From positions 2,046,001 to 2,110,000 of the forward strand of contig CP085827.1 in assembly GCA_020809705.1 (NCBI GenBank): a stretch of 64,000 nucleotides of DNA, written 5' to 3'. Below are positions 1-11,760 of the stretch, piece by piece (positions within the stretch are counted from its first letter, which is position 1; each line of letters opens with the position of its first letter). Made by a program: the position numbers and the translations under genes. Origin of the DNA: Calonectria ilicicola (Eukaryota; Ascomycota; Sordariomycetes; Hypocreales; Nectriaceae). The notes beneath the pieces are model-generated. The model searched no databases and was not told where the DNA came from. It saw only the letters and a program-made list of their open reading frames with translations.

Positions 1-251
1 GATCTCACTTTGACATAACCGCTTCGGCGATCAAGATTCAAGTGCATGTTCTTAATCTCTCCAAAGTCCCCAAACTTGTCCTGAAGAGCCTCCTCATCGG
101 CCTCCTCGTGGACGTTCGTAACAATGATGATCCAGCCCTCAATGGATCTCACCGCGGTGGCCTTGGTGTGTGTTTGCATGTCCGACTCATTGCGGGGTGC
201 GGGAGGGGGCGACGCATTTTCGACGTCAATGTCCATCTGTTCGTCGGCCAT
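1..251 (-). CDS. RBM8A: Exon-junction-complex RNA-binding protein Y14/RBM8A, 5' part (partial)
   Basis: Reading leftward from the ATG at 251-249, 81 codons are open and end at a GTGAGA splice donor at position 8, so the gene runs off the window edge. The protein has an acidic N-terminus ([11 protein letters not shown]) followed by the start of an RRM with the Y14 signature: [20 protein letters not shown], then [20 protein letters not shown], then RSGYVK. Y14 pairs with Mago in the exon junction complex, which marks spliced mRNA in the nucleus. In fungi the complex is present in intron-rich species, which fits this genome. The RNP1 end of the RRM lies outside the window. Identification is by family resemblance and is firm; the intron boundary is inferred from the donor site. 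Confidence 0.9.
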   Translation of the reverse strand, partial: MADEQMDIDVENASPPPAPRNESDMQTHTKATAVRSIEGWIIIVTNVHEEADEEALQDKFGDFGEIKNMHLNLDRRSGYVKVR

Positions 252-981
252 TTTGATTCAAGGTTGTGCGGTTTCCCGGAGTGTAGAGTGGCTTGGTTAT
301 TTTGTTCGTCGCAGTAATGATGAAGCTCTTCGCGGGGCACAACGCGGCGCCCAAGGTTGAAAGTGCATGTCACGTGATTCAACCAACTGGGTGACAGTCA
401 ACCCGTCCTCTAGGGAAACGCCAATCGCCGCGCTTCAATTCGGAAATACCATCAATTACATCTCACAAACGCGTCCTCCCCGCGTATTTTAGTGCTAGCT
501 TATCGGAGACAATTACAGGGGAGGTGTGTTCGCATTTCTGACAGGGCGTCCGCCAGGGAGTTGTTCTTAAATCCGAAACTTGGAACACTGGCCGGCGTGA
601 GTCACTCGCCGTAATGGCCGTGGGGCAAAAGACGTCAAGGTTTACGGAATTTCAGGCAGCACATTCACAGGCCTCAGGAGAGCAGCGCGACCGCGCAATC
701 CATGTGCGCCTCCAGGTGGTGTGAGATCTGGTCGCAGTCACAGAAACATCGAGTCAAGCAGTTTGGTTGCGAACAAATGCGTGTTGTATTGACAACCGAC
801 ACCGGACGCCGCATAGAGCCGTAGTGCTTCTTCGCACCTCTCCTTTTTCTTGAGGGGGCTCAGCCTATCAAGCGGCCCAATCTAGTCCATCTTCCCATAG
901 CTGAATCAAGCATCATCGATGAACGGTTTCGCAAGCCAATCTCCCAATACCGATTTCCTTTCACATAGCCGAGGTATTCGC
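252..981. other. Intergenic region between Y14 and eS30
   Basis: About 730 bases upstream of Y14 and downstream of eS30; both genes run leftward. It must hold the Y14 promoter and the eS30 3' UTR. I see no ORF with coding character, no repeat and no RNA gene. Confidence 0.5.
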
Positions 982-1362
982 TTAGTTGCCGGGGTTGGGG
1001 TTCATCTGTAGATGGAGTCAGCGCTCCTGTTGCCTTAAGAGTCTTGTTCCATCGGCTCTGCTTACCTTTCTCTTGCCTCCAGTGAGGGTGACGTTGACGA
1101 ATCGTCGGGTGTACTTGAGACGCTTGAGAGCACGGCCCTTGGGGACCTTGGTCTTCTCCTGGGCCTCAACCTGTAGGGCGATATGGTCAGTCATCGGAGT
1201 CGTCGAGGGGCATCGCGGCCATCGAGAGTTATCGAGATGTTCGTACCTTGGGGGTCTGAGACTTGACCTTGCCTGGTAAAATGTCAGCGACAATGAAGCG
1301 CGCGTGGGAAACAGCAGCGTGGACGTACCGGCACGGGCGAGAGATCCGTGAACTTTACCCAT
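982..1362 (-). CDS. RPS30: 40S ribosomal protein eS30 (four exons)
   Basis: Four exons on the minus strand: 1362-1329, 1272-1247, 1170-1066 and 1005-982. All junctions are GT-AG and the phases close to give 62 residues. The protein begins MGKVHGSLARAGKVKSQTPK, continues through VPKGRALKRLKYTRRFVNVT and ends MNPNPGN, which matches eS30 along its full length. It is a small basic protein of the 40S subunit near the decoding site. It stands alone, without the ubiquitin-like FUBI domain fused to it in animals; this is the usual fungal form. Exons 2 and 4 are very short (26 and 24 nt), so automatic gene finders may miss them. Splicing is inferred from consensus sites and family alignment. Confidence 0.95.
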
Positions 1363-4300
1363 GATGATAGATTTGCTTGGTGATGTTGTGGATGGTGAGT
1401 CGACGATCGGAACGGAGGCGTACCAAAGAATTTTGGGGAATTTGGCAAATCGCTGAGAGTGTGGGAGAGCTGGAGTCATGTGATGTGAGCCCACGTGAGC
1501 GGGGAGAAGCCCTCGGATATCAATCTTATGTAATCAATGTCTCCACCCAACGGACCAGAACAGGATGAGAGATGTCGGAGACAGCGTGGAATAGTCGAGA
1601 AGAGCAAAAGAAATGCTTGTGGTTGGAGTTGTATCAATGTCTGGTCACAAAAAACCTGCAACTCCTTGTTCGGGTCATGTTAGACCATGTTGCATTATCG
1701 TGCAATACCGTGGCGGGGAAATTGAGGCATACGACAGTGCGATCGTGGCCAAATGTTCAAATTTGCACGAGGGTGTAATGATGAAAGGTTGCCGTACTTT
1801 AGAACTACGGTAGTGTTCAATCTTTTCATCGATATTCATTGCCTTCTTTATCACGTTCTAAAAGATCATGTGCCTAAATTTACGCTCTCTGGCCAGTGAA
1901 TCGCTGAAGTATGCTACTTGAACTCAGGGCAGCCTGCCACTCCGATACCCGGGACCTGGTCACGCTGCAGGATCTCTTAGCAAATGTAACTCTGCACCGC
2001 GTATGGGAGGCTATGCAAGTCAAGCTGCGATGACTCCTGGGTATCCCAGGTGGCATTAACGCAGGAACAAACTAGTTTTGTGGAAATGTAAGATTGTAGT
2101 TGCACCTCGCGGGTACGACGACAAGGCCAGTGTTCATGAGGTCAATATGCACCTAGGAAATAATAATAATTGCTATAGATTAAACGATACTCTTTTTTCT
2201 CCTTGCACTTATTTCCTTGGGGACAATAATGGATAAGCTATCTTACGTCGGTAAGTCGGGTGGGTGGTCATCATTTTTAGCATCAGCAGGTTTTACAGAC
2301 CAAAAATCTAGTCCAACACGACAGATTGGGATGAGCTGAATTTGATGACATCAAATTCCTAAAGAGTAAAAAATGCGATTAACATCCTGGCTCTTACTCG
2401 TGCATTCAAGAACAGCCCATATCAGACATGATGGACTTGCTTGATTGAGCCAATGGTCATGAGCGTTTAGGGTAGGTCAGCGGGCCAGCCACAAACGCAT
2501 CTTGGTGGGCGGATGTTGTGGAGGGTCAAGCCGTTAGAGTGTCATTGCATTTATGCCACCGCAAACCTCCACGGACTCGGCGAAAGTGGACCTGATCTGG
2601 GAACCAAGAAGGCGAAAAAATTGGCAGGCTCGCTACATACGGCTCTTGCAGGGTTAGTTTGCGAACCTGCCAGACGAGCAAGCGCCTTTTCGTATCAGTG
2701 TGCTGGCTGGAACGTTACTAGAAGGCAAGGCCATATTGGGACAAGCCATTGTTTAAGTGAGAGGGGCAATGGAGGGGCGATCCTCATTCTGGCCTACAGG
2801 GAGGGAGGTCTAGCAAGAGAGGTCGCTGCAGGGGAGCGTATGCAGTGTTGGTAGGTTGATAAAATACGAGCCCATACGGCCGCGGTAGGGTGGGAGGCTG
2901 CATGGTGGGAGATCAGAAGCAGTTCCCCACCCGAGCGCCCAGCGCTGATCACAGCTCAGAATAGCGACGCGAGGGGACGAGAGTCAGGCACCGGACGGCA
3001 AGAAGGTCGTATTTTTTTCTTTTTTCCCCTTGTCTCGCTGCACTTTCTCGGCCGGAGGATTTTGTCCCAGGCCGGGCCTGAAACCTAGGCCAGCATACGA
3101 CGCGCACTATATTATGCTCCATCAACTCGGGGGAAAAAAAAAATAGCATACTTTACGTACGTGCCAGCAATATGTGCAAACAATGCCAAAGCGATGACGA
3201 CGACCTAATCGTCATCGAGCGGATTCCAAGGCATGCGGTGGATGAGGGATCCTTTCCATGCTGCTTGTCCAGCAGGACGCACACCGCAACCCAGCAGGCC
3301 TTGGTTGTGTGCCCATGCACATGGCCCGCCTGCCCCGGATGGGACTAGCATGCGGCAACACGAACAGGACAACACCACGCACGCAGCCATCACATCACCT
3401 CGCAGCGCCTTGCAGCGCGGTGTGCAGCAGCTAAATTGATTTGCTTACAAGGTCTCAGGCCAAGCGAGGCCCGTTGGGGCCAGGTCGGGGGACAAGAGCA
3501 GGGGCGATTTTTGTTTGATTTGTGACAAGTGGGAATGCGCCTGAGAGACAAGCGCTCTAGATACATGCCACCAATAGATGGCATATGGGTGCTCGTGCTA
3601 GCCCGTGTGCCACTCACGAGAGGCAATTGATAATTTGTCCAAGACTGCATATATGTATATGTGTGTTTCACCCATCCAAGTTTGGGTTGTTTTCTCCCCA
3701 ATTCCGCTTCATTTCCTTTTGTCAGCATGCTTCCGCGTGTTTTGTCTCATCTCGTCTTTGTTTGTTTGGCAAGGTGTCTGTGTGTGTGTGCGTGTATGTG
3801 CGTGTAAATGTGTATGTGTGACAGGCGGCTCTCCCACCCATCCCATCCCGTCCATCCGTCTCTGCACCGGCGCCGCCGTCATTCATGCTGGCTCCAGCTC
3901 TGTGCACGTGGTGGACCAAAGTCTATCAAGTGTCATGGGGTGAGGTTATATACATAGTAAAGACCTCGGGAGGCTAAACAGTAGGGTTTTTGGCCTATGG
4001 TTCGTTGTTTTACTGGGGCGAAGAGCCATGCTGAGGAGGGGAATTCCCTTCTTTCGCCCATAAAGTTGCGGGTGCGGGCTATTTTTGGAGGGCCAGCGAC
4101 CTGGGCAGCCTTCTAAATCGGGGTGATCACAGCGTGGAGCACACTAGGAAGCGCACTGGACTTCGGCTGTGCGCATTGGAAATGGTGCCATGCACAGGCG
4201 CCGATGTGCGCTGGGAGTGGGTGCAGCCCAACGCCCAATCGCAGTGGATCCCGGAACAGCCACACGGCTTTCCCACTGCCCTCCAAGTCAGTTCGTATTT

Positions 4301-5558
4301 GCCCCTCGGCCGATTGAGTGCTCTGGCGGGCTGGCAGGTGTCGTGGCCAATCCCGTGCGTTTTCCATGCTGTTTTAGCGCACAAAGGCCAGCTCAGGCTG
4401 CTTTTGGCAAGTAGCTTGGATCCAGCTGAATGCAAGGCGCCAACCTCAAGATCGAACAGGCGAGACAGAGGCCATCACGTCTGGCTGAAAAAGCGAATCT
4501 TGTGGGGGTACGAGGGCCTGCAAGAAGCCACCGCTGCCCTGCACTGCTGGAACAGAGCCCGGGCGCGCTGTAAGCCCTGGAGTTCGTAAGCCGTGCCGCC
4601 AGCCCTCATTGTAGCCCTCGTTGTCGCCCCTCCCCTGTAAGCGACCTCTAAAAACGGCTCTCTGAGGTCTGGGATCTGCTGATTGCCAAGTGCAAGGGGA
4701 CCCGCATCCCGCATTCCACAGAGCCGGGAATATCGCTGCTGAATTGGCGGGGCCACAGGCGACGGACGGGCGATATTGGAGTGGCCCATGGCATCGCGGA
4801 TGCATCAAAAGCCGCCAGAGGGTGCTTGGGTGCCTTTCATTCACCTCGCATAACCCCAGCAGGCTTTATCCTGGTTTGTCCTGCAATATCCATTTCCACC
4901 TGCGCTTCCTTTCAACCAACATCGGCCCAGAGCAACTAAGTACTACGCTGCCCAACTGCAGCTTCTCTCCGATTCCCTCCTCCTCTCATCTTCTATTTTG
5001 CTTCACTGCCTCCGGGTTTGCAGTCTCGCGCTCCCTTCTGCAAGATCTGCTCTCAATCCACGCGACTGGGGTTTGCTTCCTCAGCCCGCTCTTTTCTCAC
5101 ACTCTGCCATCACGCACTCACTTCTGACCACCACCACCGCGTGACTTGAGCACATCGTCTCTGCTCGTCCATTCGCTCGCCGACCCTCGTTCTCCGACCC
5201 AGCATCACCATTCGACCAGAACCCCGGTCCAGAAGGGAAAGAAGGAAGAGGATTTGCTATGTGGACTCAGTAGGAAACGTCAGAGCCACATAATCAAACG
5301 TCACCAGCGTCACCAAACATCCCCAACCTAATGATAGTAGCATTGGTCGCACAAAGCTTAGCCCGCTGCCATCACCGCCTCTTAACCGCCACCACGCCAC
5401 TTAGAAACCAACATTCGTCAAATCTACAATAGCCGCCCTTGAAATAGGCCTACCAATTCAGCTTCCCCGTATGCCTAAGGGAGCTGCTTACGATACAGCA
5501 CCGCACTGGTAGCTCAGACAATTAATTATTTGGCTTTTGACTGTCAATACAGTCAGCA
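1363..5558. other. Long gene-poor region upstream of the 945-aa gene
   Basis: About 4.2 kb. It contains the eS30 promoter at the left and, from about 4850 to 5558, a C/T-rich tract typical of a fungal promoter and long 5' UTR leading to the ATG at 5559. Open frames of up to about 150 codons occur on both strands, overlap one another and show no family resemblance, so I treat them as chance. A GT-rich microsatellite lies at 3774-3820. A spliced non-coding RNA cannot be excluded. Confidence 0.5.
3774..3820. repeat. GT-rich microsatellite
   Basis: Interrupted (GT)n run of about 47 bases with CG and AT interruptions, in non-coding DNA. It creates overlapping Cys/Val and Thr/His reading frames that are artefacts. 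Confidence 0.8.
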
Positions 5559-8475
5559 ATGACCGAGGGTGTTCAAACACACGGCCGCTCGCGGTCTGAT
5601 AGCTTCCAGCGCATGCTGGACTTGGAAAAGCAGATGATGGTGAGACCTTTTCTACACAGCCCAATTTTCCTTTGACTAGGAGGTGAAACGCCCATGCTTA
5701 TACCGTGTCTCATAACAGCTTCAGCGGAAAGAGAGTTCAGCCGCAAACTCACATTCGACGACTCCATCAGGATCTGTTCCTCAAAGCCCTCACCCCCAAC
5801 CCCGGCGCTTCGGATTGGTGTCAAAAGAAGGCAAAAAAGCACCTCCACCACCTGTTCGTCACTATGGTCCTTTGCAGCCCCAACTTTTCACGAGCAACAC
5901 AGCTCCTGTTGCTGGAGATGCCGACCCGTCAGGCGCGATTCGACGAAAGCCGGTGGCCCATGCGAATAGCGTATCTATGTCTATCACTATGATGGAAAAG
6001 GCACCAGTTCAGAAAACAGTTGCGTTCGCTTTTCCTCCGGAAGTCAAAGAGCGTCGGGCAGTCTCCCAGTCCCCGGCAGTCACCCAGGAGAAGAGAGAAG
6101 ACAAGAGGAAGGAAGAGGAGAAAAAGGCCAAGGAACAGGCTGCTAAAGAACCGAAGTCGTCTCGGGGAAGACGCCTTGTGAAGGCGCCCCCTACATATCT
6201 CACTCCGTCGGTTCAAGGCAGAACTGCTACCGACCCTCCAAAGGAAAAGGAAAAGTCTCGTTCATCGAGTCTGCTAGGTATCTCGATTAACCGAAAGGAT
6301 AGTGCGAAAGACGAATCCACCGACAAGCCTAAGCGGGGCCGATCTGGATCATTGACCTCCGTCATCCGTGGCTCATTTGAGATTCGACGTGGCTCATGGG
6401 ATCAAACAAGTGCTTCTGGTTTCCTTGGCGGGGTCAAGCTAGAGAAGAAAAAGCAAGACTTCACGCAACAAGTTCTCGAGGACCAAGCTCAGGGATCTAG
6501 CACGGTTCACCCCGCGCTCCGAAAATCCTTCCTTGGCCACGGCTCATTCACACCGCTCAAGACTTCTCCACAGCCTGAGAAGGATGATACACAGCGCCGA
6601 GCATATCCGCCGATTTCTCTCAATAATGCAGGGGGTATGAATTCGGCGACAGCCTCACCCAAAACACCCAAAACGCATAGTAGACGAGGATCTGCCGGTT
6701 CTTCCAATATCTACCTCTGGAGCGCTCGTGCCAGAAAGAAGTTTTTCGATCAGAGGGATGAATGTGCTGTGGCTGATGATGACGATAATGATGGAGAAGA
6801 AGAAGAAGAAGACGACGAGGAGCAAGAGATCAAGAACGAATCTCCCGTTGACCCCCCTTCTATGCCCAAAGAGTCCATCGGTCTCACAAGAAGGGGTTGC
6901 ATCCACATCAAGAACAATGGCTCTCGCGGTACCCTAACATCAAAATCCTCAACAGAGAGCGAGGGGAACTCTATAGCAAGTGAAGCGGAAGCTGTCAAGC
7001 CGCTTAACATTACAAAGGGGGACACGATTCCGAGGATTGAAACGACTGCACCGGAGCCTGAACCTGAACGCGTCAAGAGTACCAGTGCCGAGCTCAAGGA
7101 ACCCGCGACTCATCCGCCAACATCATCAAAAACCCAGCATCGACGTGAATCCAGTGCATCTGCATTGTCCAACCCCCCGGCTCCACCAAGGAAAAGCTCC
7201 AAACGACAATCTTCCCCACCTTTGTCGCGATCGCAAACTGCTCCAGTGGATGTCATCAAAGACGACTCGAGCAGAGCTTCCAAGGAAAGCGCACGATCAG
7301 ACAAGAGCCCACTGGCTCTTATTAAAACATCAAGTGGGAAACGAAACTCCGTTCCACCAAGCATTCGGTACGAGGCTACCCTGGCTGGGGTTCGCCCAAC
7401 ACCATATCCTGCCTCCCCAACGAGCCCTGGCACAAACTGGAGTCCCGTTAAGCCAGTTGGTTCAAGTGGGAGCTTGTCAGGAGCCCCTCTGTCTCCTCCA
7501 TCGACAGCAGGTAGCTTCTCCCCAAGCCCTCTCAAGAGTGAGTTGGTGGCACCGCCCGCGATAGATGCCCACTCTTCAACTAAGAGGACGGATGTAAAGA
7601 CCACTTCCAACGCAAAGGTCTCCAAACCCTCCACCGAAACCCTGGTTCCAACGAAGACGACGCCCCCTATCACCCGGCGTCCCAGAACTAGCTCATCTGA
7701 TGAGTCTCTGTACTCGGATGCTCTTCAGACGACATCGGGTCCAGACACACCCGACACCTCACCACCCCAGTCCGACTCGGGATATAAACTCAATGGCGAG
7801 AAGCGACTCACTCAGTACAGTCCTTACTGGACCATGGAGAACTCACCAGAGATCTCCTCGAGTGACCGATTCAAGGTCTCTCATGTCACTAATCCCCAAG
7901 AGGTCGATCCTATCGAGGCCGCCGCAAAGAGAGTGATGGAGGCTTTCTCAAATGCAAACCTCCAAAGCCCGGCTACGAGCAACAAGGATGATTCTTCGGC
8001 TGAGAGCAGCTTGCCCTCCACGCCCATCCTGGCATCACAGCCACGCCTGCGACACAAGGAAAAGAGCAAAGGCCGACTTAGGCCCGCCAATATCCAAACG
8101 GTCAGGCTCTCTCAGACTGCGAGTGGACCCAAGGCCGTTAAAAGCACGCCTAATCTTGATGTGCGTGGCCACAAGTCGGGGCAGGCCGCTCCGGAAGGCT
8201 CCAAGCTGAGCCAGAACAAGCCTAACCCCCAACGGGGCGATCGAGTTGGAAAGATGTTCGTCGTGTGCTGCGAGTGTAAGCGCTACCACGATATTCCGAC
8301 TAAACTGTACAAGACGATGCTTAACCCTAGCGGCGTCTTGGATCAGCCCGAGACGAAGGGCTTCGAAGATAGAGTTTGCATGACTGTTAAATGCTCTTGG
8401 TGCGACCACCAGATGAGCACCAAATGCTGCCCAGGTGTTTCAAGCATCTTGGATGTTCAGGAGAGGGTGCACTAA
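5559..8475 (+). CDS. Uncharacterised fungal Ser/Pro-rich protein with Cys-rich C-terminal domain
   Basis: Two exons, 5559-5639 and 5719-8475, joined in phase 0 at GTGAGA/ACAG, giving 945 residues. Exon 1 encodes MTEGVQTHGRSRSDSFQRML and a short helix. The bulk of the protein is low-complexity, rich in Ser, Pro, Lys and Arg, with many SP/TP sites and an acidic run of Asp/Glu around position 6775-6830. The last 73 residues are different: they hold CCECKRYHD, then CSWCDHQMSTKCCPG, which looks like a small zinc-binding domain with paired CxxC motifs. I do not recognise a named family. A regulatory or scaffold role for a largely disordered phosphoprotein with a C-terminal zinc domain is a guess. 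The upstream C/T-rich leader supports the start at 5559. Confidence 0.8.
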
Positions 8476-9682
8476 AAATGTGAACCCTCCACTCCACAAT
8501 TCATATTTTCCTTTGTTCCTGTTTGTATCTGCCTTTGTTTTTGAAGATGAATTTTTTCTGGCTACATAGTCTTACTGCACATATGGTACCGCGCTGCTAG
8601 ACGCAGTAATTTTTCTTTACTCTTATTGTTTACGGCGCTCGGAAGAGAGAAAAAAAAAAGCTGAGTATTTGGAGAAACGAGATTCCAAATTTAGCTTTTA
8701 TGCGCGTTGGAAGAATGGTTAATGTGCGAATCTGATTTTGTCGTTGGTTCAGTCGCTATGATATCCCACTGGTTGGGTTGCGTGGGCTGGCTGTAGAAAG
8801 GATGGGTTTTGTGTGATTAATGAGATAATTCTACGACTTGATGACTTTGATGAATTCATCTATTGCTGTTTTTGCAACATAAATTTGATCTCTCTTTGGT
8901 GATTTGTTAGATTTTCATTATTTCGTATGTGAAAAAATATCACCAAAGTAGAACAAGGTAAATTCGATTCATGGATAAATTATATTTGATTAAGCACTAT
9001 CATTATTCTATACCTGTTTGAATTTTTTCGGTCATTCTCAAGATGGTGGCATTTCTTTTGTTGCCCACTTGACTTGGTGTGGATGGTGATGTATTGTGGA
9101 GGTGGTTGACGTCACTCTCTCACAACTGGTTTGCGGCAAATCATGAGGGCGTTTTCTCGCCCACCACGTAGACACTATATGATTTATGCAAGAAAGAACT
9201 CGTTTAAAAGCCCGTAGGACAGGCATGTCTGTTTTATTTCGTGCCACCGAAGTCTTGACGATGTATACAGCATAGTGCTATGGGATTTGTTGTTGAGTTG
9301 GTGATGGGATCATAACAGACCGCATAGAGGGTATCTAATTTCTCCCCAAAAAAAAGCATCATCTATCATAATACAAGTTTTTACTCTCACCAATGATGTT
9401 CTGGAAGTGTGGCCGATGACACTTTGTGGTTTGCTGATGCGTAGTCGCTGACGTCAATGGTGAGCAGGGATCCGGATGATATTCCAGGTTTCATGTGTCG
9501 ATGGATGGTAGCAAGACAATGATGCCAAAGGTTCAAATACCACCAGCAATTTTTTCCCTTCTTCATTCCGTAGTTTTAAATCACATATTTTGTATGCTGT
9601 GAATACAACCGTCAACTAATTGAACCGTTTGTCTTTTTTAAATACCAGTCTCTGCAATATAAGTCCGTCAGCGATCGGAAAG
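8476..9682. other. Intergenic region, AT-rich
   Basis: 3' UTR of the 945-aa gene followed by AT-rich DNA and the promoter of the NTF2-like gene. No further coding or structured element is evident. Confidence 0.5.
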
Positions 9683-10099
9683 ATGTCCTCAGAAGAGCCC
9701 AAGGCCGGCACCATCCTCGCCCGAAACAAAGAGGGCACAATGGAAGCCTCAGCAATCCTGTGGAGGGGGCTATGCGACAAACCTAAGACACTGCGCAAGT
9801 ACATGACAAAGGACGCAGTGCTGGCCGAGCCAGACCGAAATGTTTACTCGCCCAAGTCGGAACCAACGTTTGACGAGTACCTAGACGACGGCTTCGAGCC
9901 CTGGACGGCATACAAGATCCACGACGACCCCGAATTTGTCGAGATTGATATGATGAGTACGGCCTTGACGTACCGCGTCACCACTTGGCGACTCAAGAAT
10001 GGCAAGATGGTGGCCACCGAGGGCATGTGCTCAAGCGTTTTCCGCCAGGGCCCTGGTGGTGATTGGAAGTGCTGCCTTCACCACATGGCTCGGCTTTGA
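9683..10099 (+). CDS. Small NTF2-like (SnoaL/DUF4440-type) protein
   Basis: Single exon of 138 residues from ATG 9683. The frame extends upstream to 9620, but the start at 9683 (MSSEEPKAGTILARNKEGTM) gives the usual length for this fold. The layout is that of a cone-shaped NTF2-like domain: an N-terminal helix (ASAILWRGLCDKPKTLRKYM), then DAVLAEPD, then late beta strands with TYRVTTWRLKNGKMVATEG and a terminal WKCCLHHMARL. Proteins of this type are often ketosteroid-isomerase-like or act as association domains; the substrate cannot be read from sequence. Assignment to the fold is from pattern only. It is isolated, with no obvious functional neighbour. Confidence 0.8.
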   Translation: MSSEEPKAGTILARNKEGTMEASAILWRGLCDKPKTLRKYMTKDAVLAEPDRNVYSPKSEPTFDEYLDDGFEPWTAYKIHDDPEFVEIDMMSTALTYRVTTWRLKNGKMVATEGMCSSVFRQGPGGDWKCCLHHMARL

Positions 10100-11740
10100 A
10101 GACCTGTCACATGGTCACTTACCCTAGAAGGAATGTCTAGCCTAGCATGACAGATGTATCATGGAAGACACCTTTTGGGCGTTGAATGACATGAGATATG
10201 ATGGCGTTGGGTGTGAGAGGTACTCAATGATATAGGAAAGCTCATTTTCACATACTTGTTATTCAATGTTTATTATTTACAATGAACCCGAGCATTAAAA
10301 CTTGTGCATCCACGTAGGACATGCAATCGTGTGATGATGTTCGCTGGAGTGTCTACTTGTCACTCTCTTGAATCTCGGTTGTCCGTTCGTAAGGCCGAGT
10401 CGGATTGTAAAATAATCACAACCCCGATTCTAGAAAAAATTGACAAATGCCAAGGTCACTCGGTGATTCAACCGTCCATCACAGAGCGTTGGCTCTTGTC
10501 GTTATCGCAGAAAGTTGATTGACCTTCTCCATTGGGCAGCGGGGCGCCAACTTGGCCAAGACACTTAGACAGGGGGCAAGGGCTCACGTGGGAACGCGGG
10601 AAAGCCCCCAAAGGATGCGATGCCTCATACTGCTTTCTGCTTCGTGCATGGTTTTGTTGGCGATGTATTCCCCGGCCCTGGCATACGGCGTGGGCTGTGC
10701 TCGTTAGCGTGGTTGGCGTTCGTCTGATTGTGCGACGCGGCGATCAATTTGAACCCGAGTTGAATTAGCTGCAACTCCGAGGCTGGGAACCGAGATTGAG
10801 AGTGGTGATGATCATTTCATACTCTTGTCTTCTCCCATTGTTTCCGATGCATAAAATTCATCACTACTGCACCTAGTGACTCGAAGTAGCATCTTGGACA
10901 AGGATATTGCTTCATTGCTCACAATGGATCAGATTGGTCGTCATCGCTCTGGTTACCCAATGCATACATTTTCCAGAACAACAGAATCACAAAAGTGGAT
11001 TGTCCTGCTTTAGCGCCGTTTGCGGTACACGCCGACATCCCGACCGCCTGCACGTTTACCAATCGGTCCTGATAGGCACAACGGGGCCGTTTATAACGCC
11101 AAGTTAAAACGGGATCCGCCGGTATGGATCGCCTCTTACGTTACCAATACGGCTCGGCCGACACGAGCCTCAGTCTGACCCCGCAATAAAGTTGGGAATC
11201 ACCTCTTGGCATCTCTCATCTTGCCGGGAAGTCATTGCGTGGGATTCGTTGGCTCTTCACATTGATAAGCATTGCACCAAGGCGAGTCTTGGCTTAGCAG
11301 CCACTTCGTCCTGAGTCGTATCCATGCGTATGACGCGTGGCATTCTGAAGGCTTTCACTTGGCTTTGGGATAAAGTCTTCTTGGCTACTTCAGCCGGGGC
11401 CTTGGCATTGCGACTCTTTGACTTTGACCCGACCTCTCTTAGAAATCAACTTGAATTGGGAGTTGGGTCGCAGTCCCACCAGCCATTGGTATCCCTAAGT
11501 GACTGTGTCAAAAGTTATCAGAGCTGGCCTCTTGGAAACATGGCACTCTGGTGTTGTAGCGTTTGCCCGGCGAGACGTTCCTTTTTCGCGAGGAGAAGAC
11601 GCAACTGCCGACCGTGGATCCTCCCAACCCTGTCATGTTAGGAAGGAGATTGTTGTGAACGATGAGGTAATGTTCCCGGTCTCTTCTTATTTGTTATTCC
11701 ACGCTATGTTCTTGGCGTCTAGGATTGGCCAACCCCCCAT

Positions 11741-11760
11741 TCCGCTCCGCTCCGCTCCGC
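11741..11760. repeat. (TCCGC)4 tandem repeat
   Basis: Four exact copies of the pentamer TCCGC in non-coding DNA. Confidence 0.9.

Noticed and set aside
1018..1494. 158-codon minus-strand frame across the eS30 gene
   Set aside because: It is the unspliced read-through of eS30 exons and introns; the spliced model accounts for it.
2241..2275. GGTAAGTCGGGTGGGTGGTCATC resembles the internal region of fungal 5S rRNA
   Set aside because: The match is short, and the flanking sequence does not agree with the rest of a 5S gene.
6750..7673. Long minus-strand frames inside the 945-aa gene
   Set aside because: They are shadows of the repetitive, acidic and Ser/Pro-rich plus-strand coding sequence.
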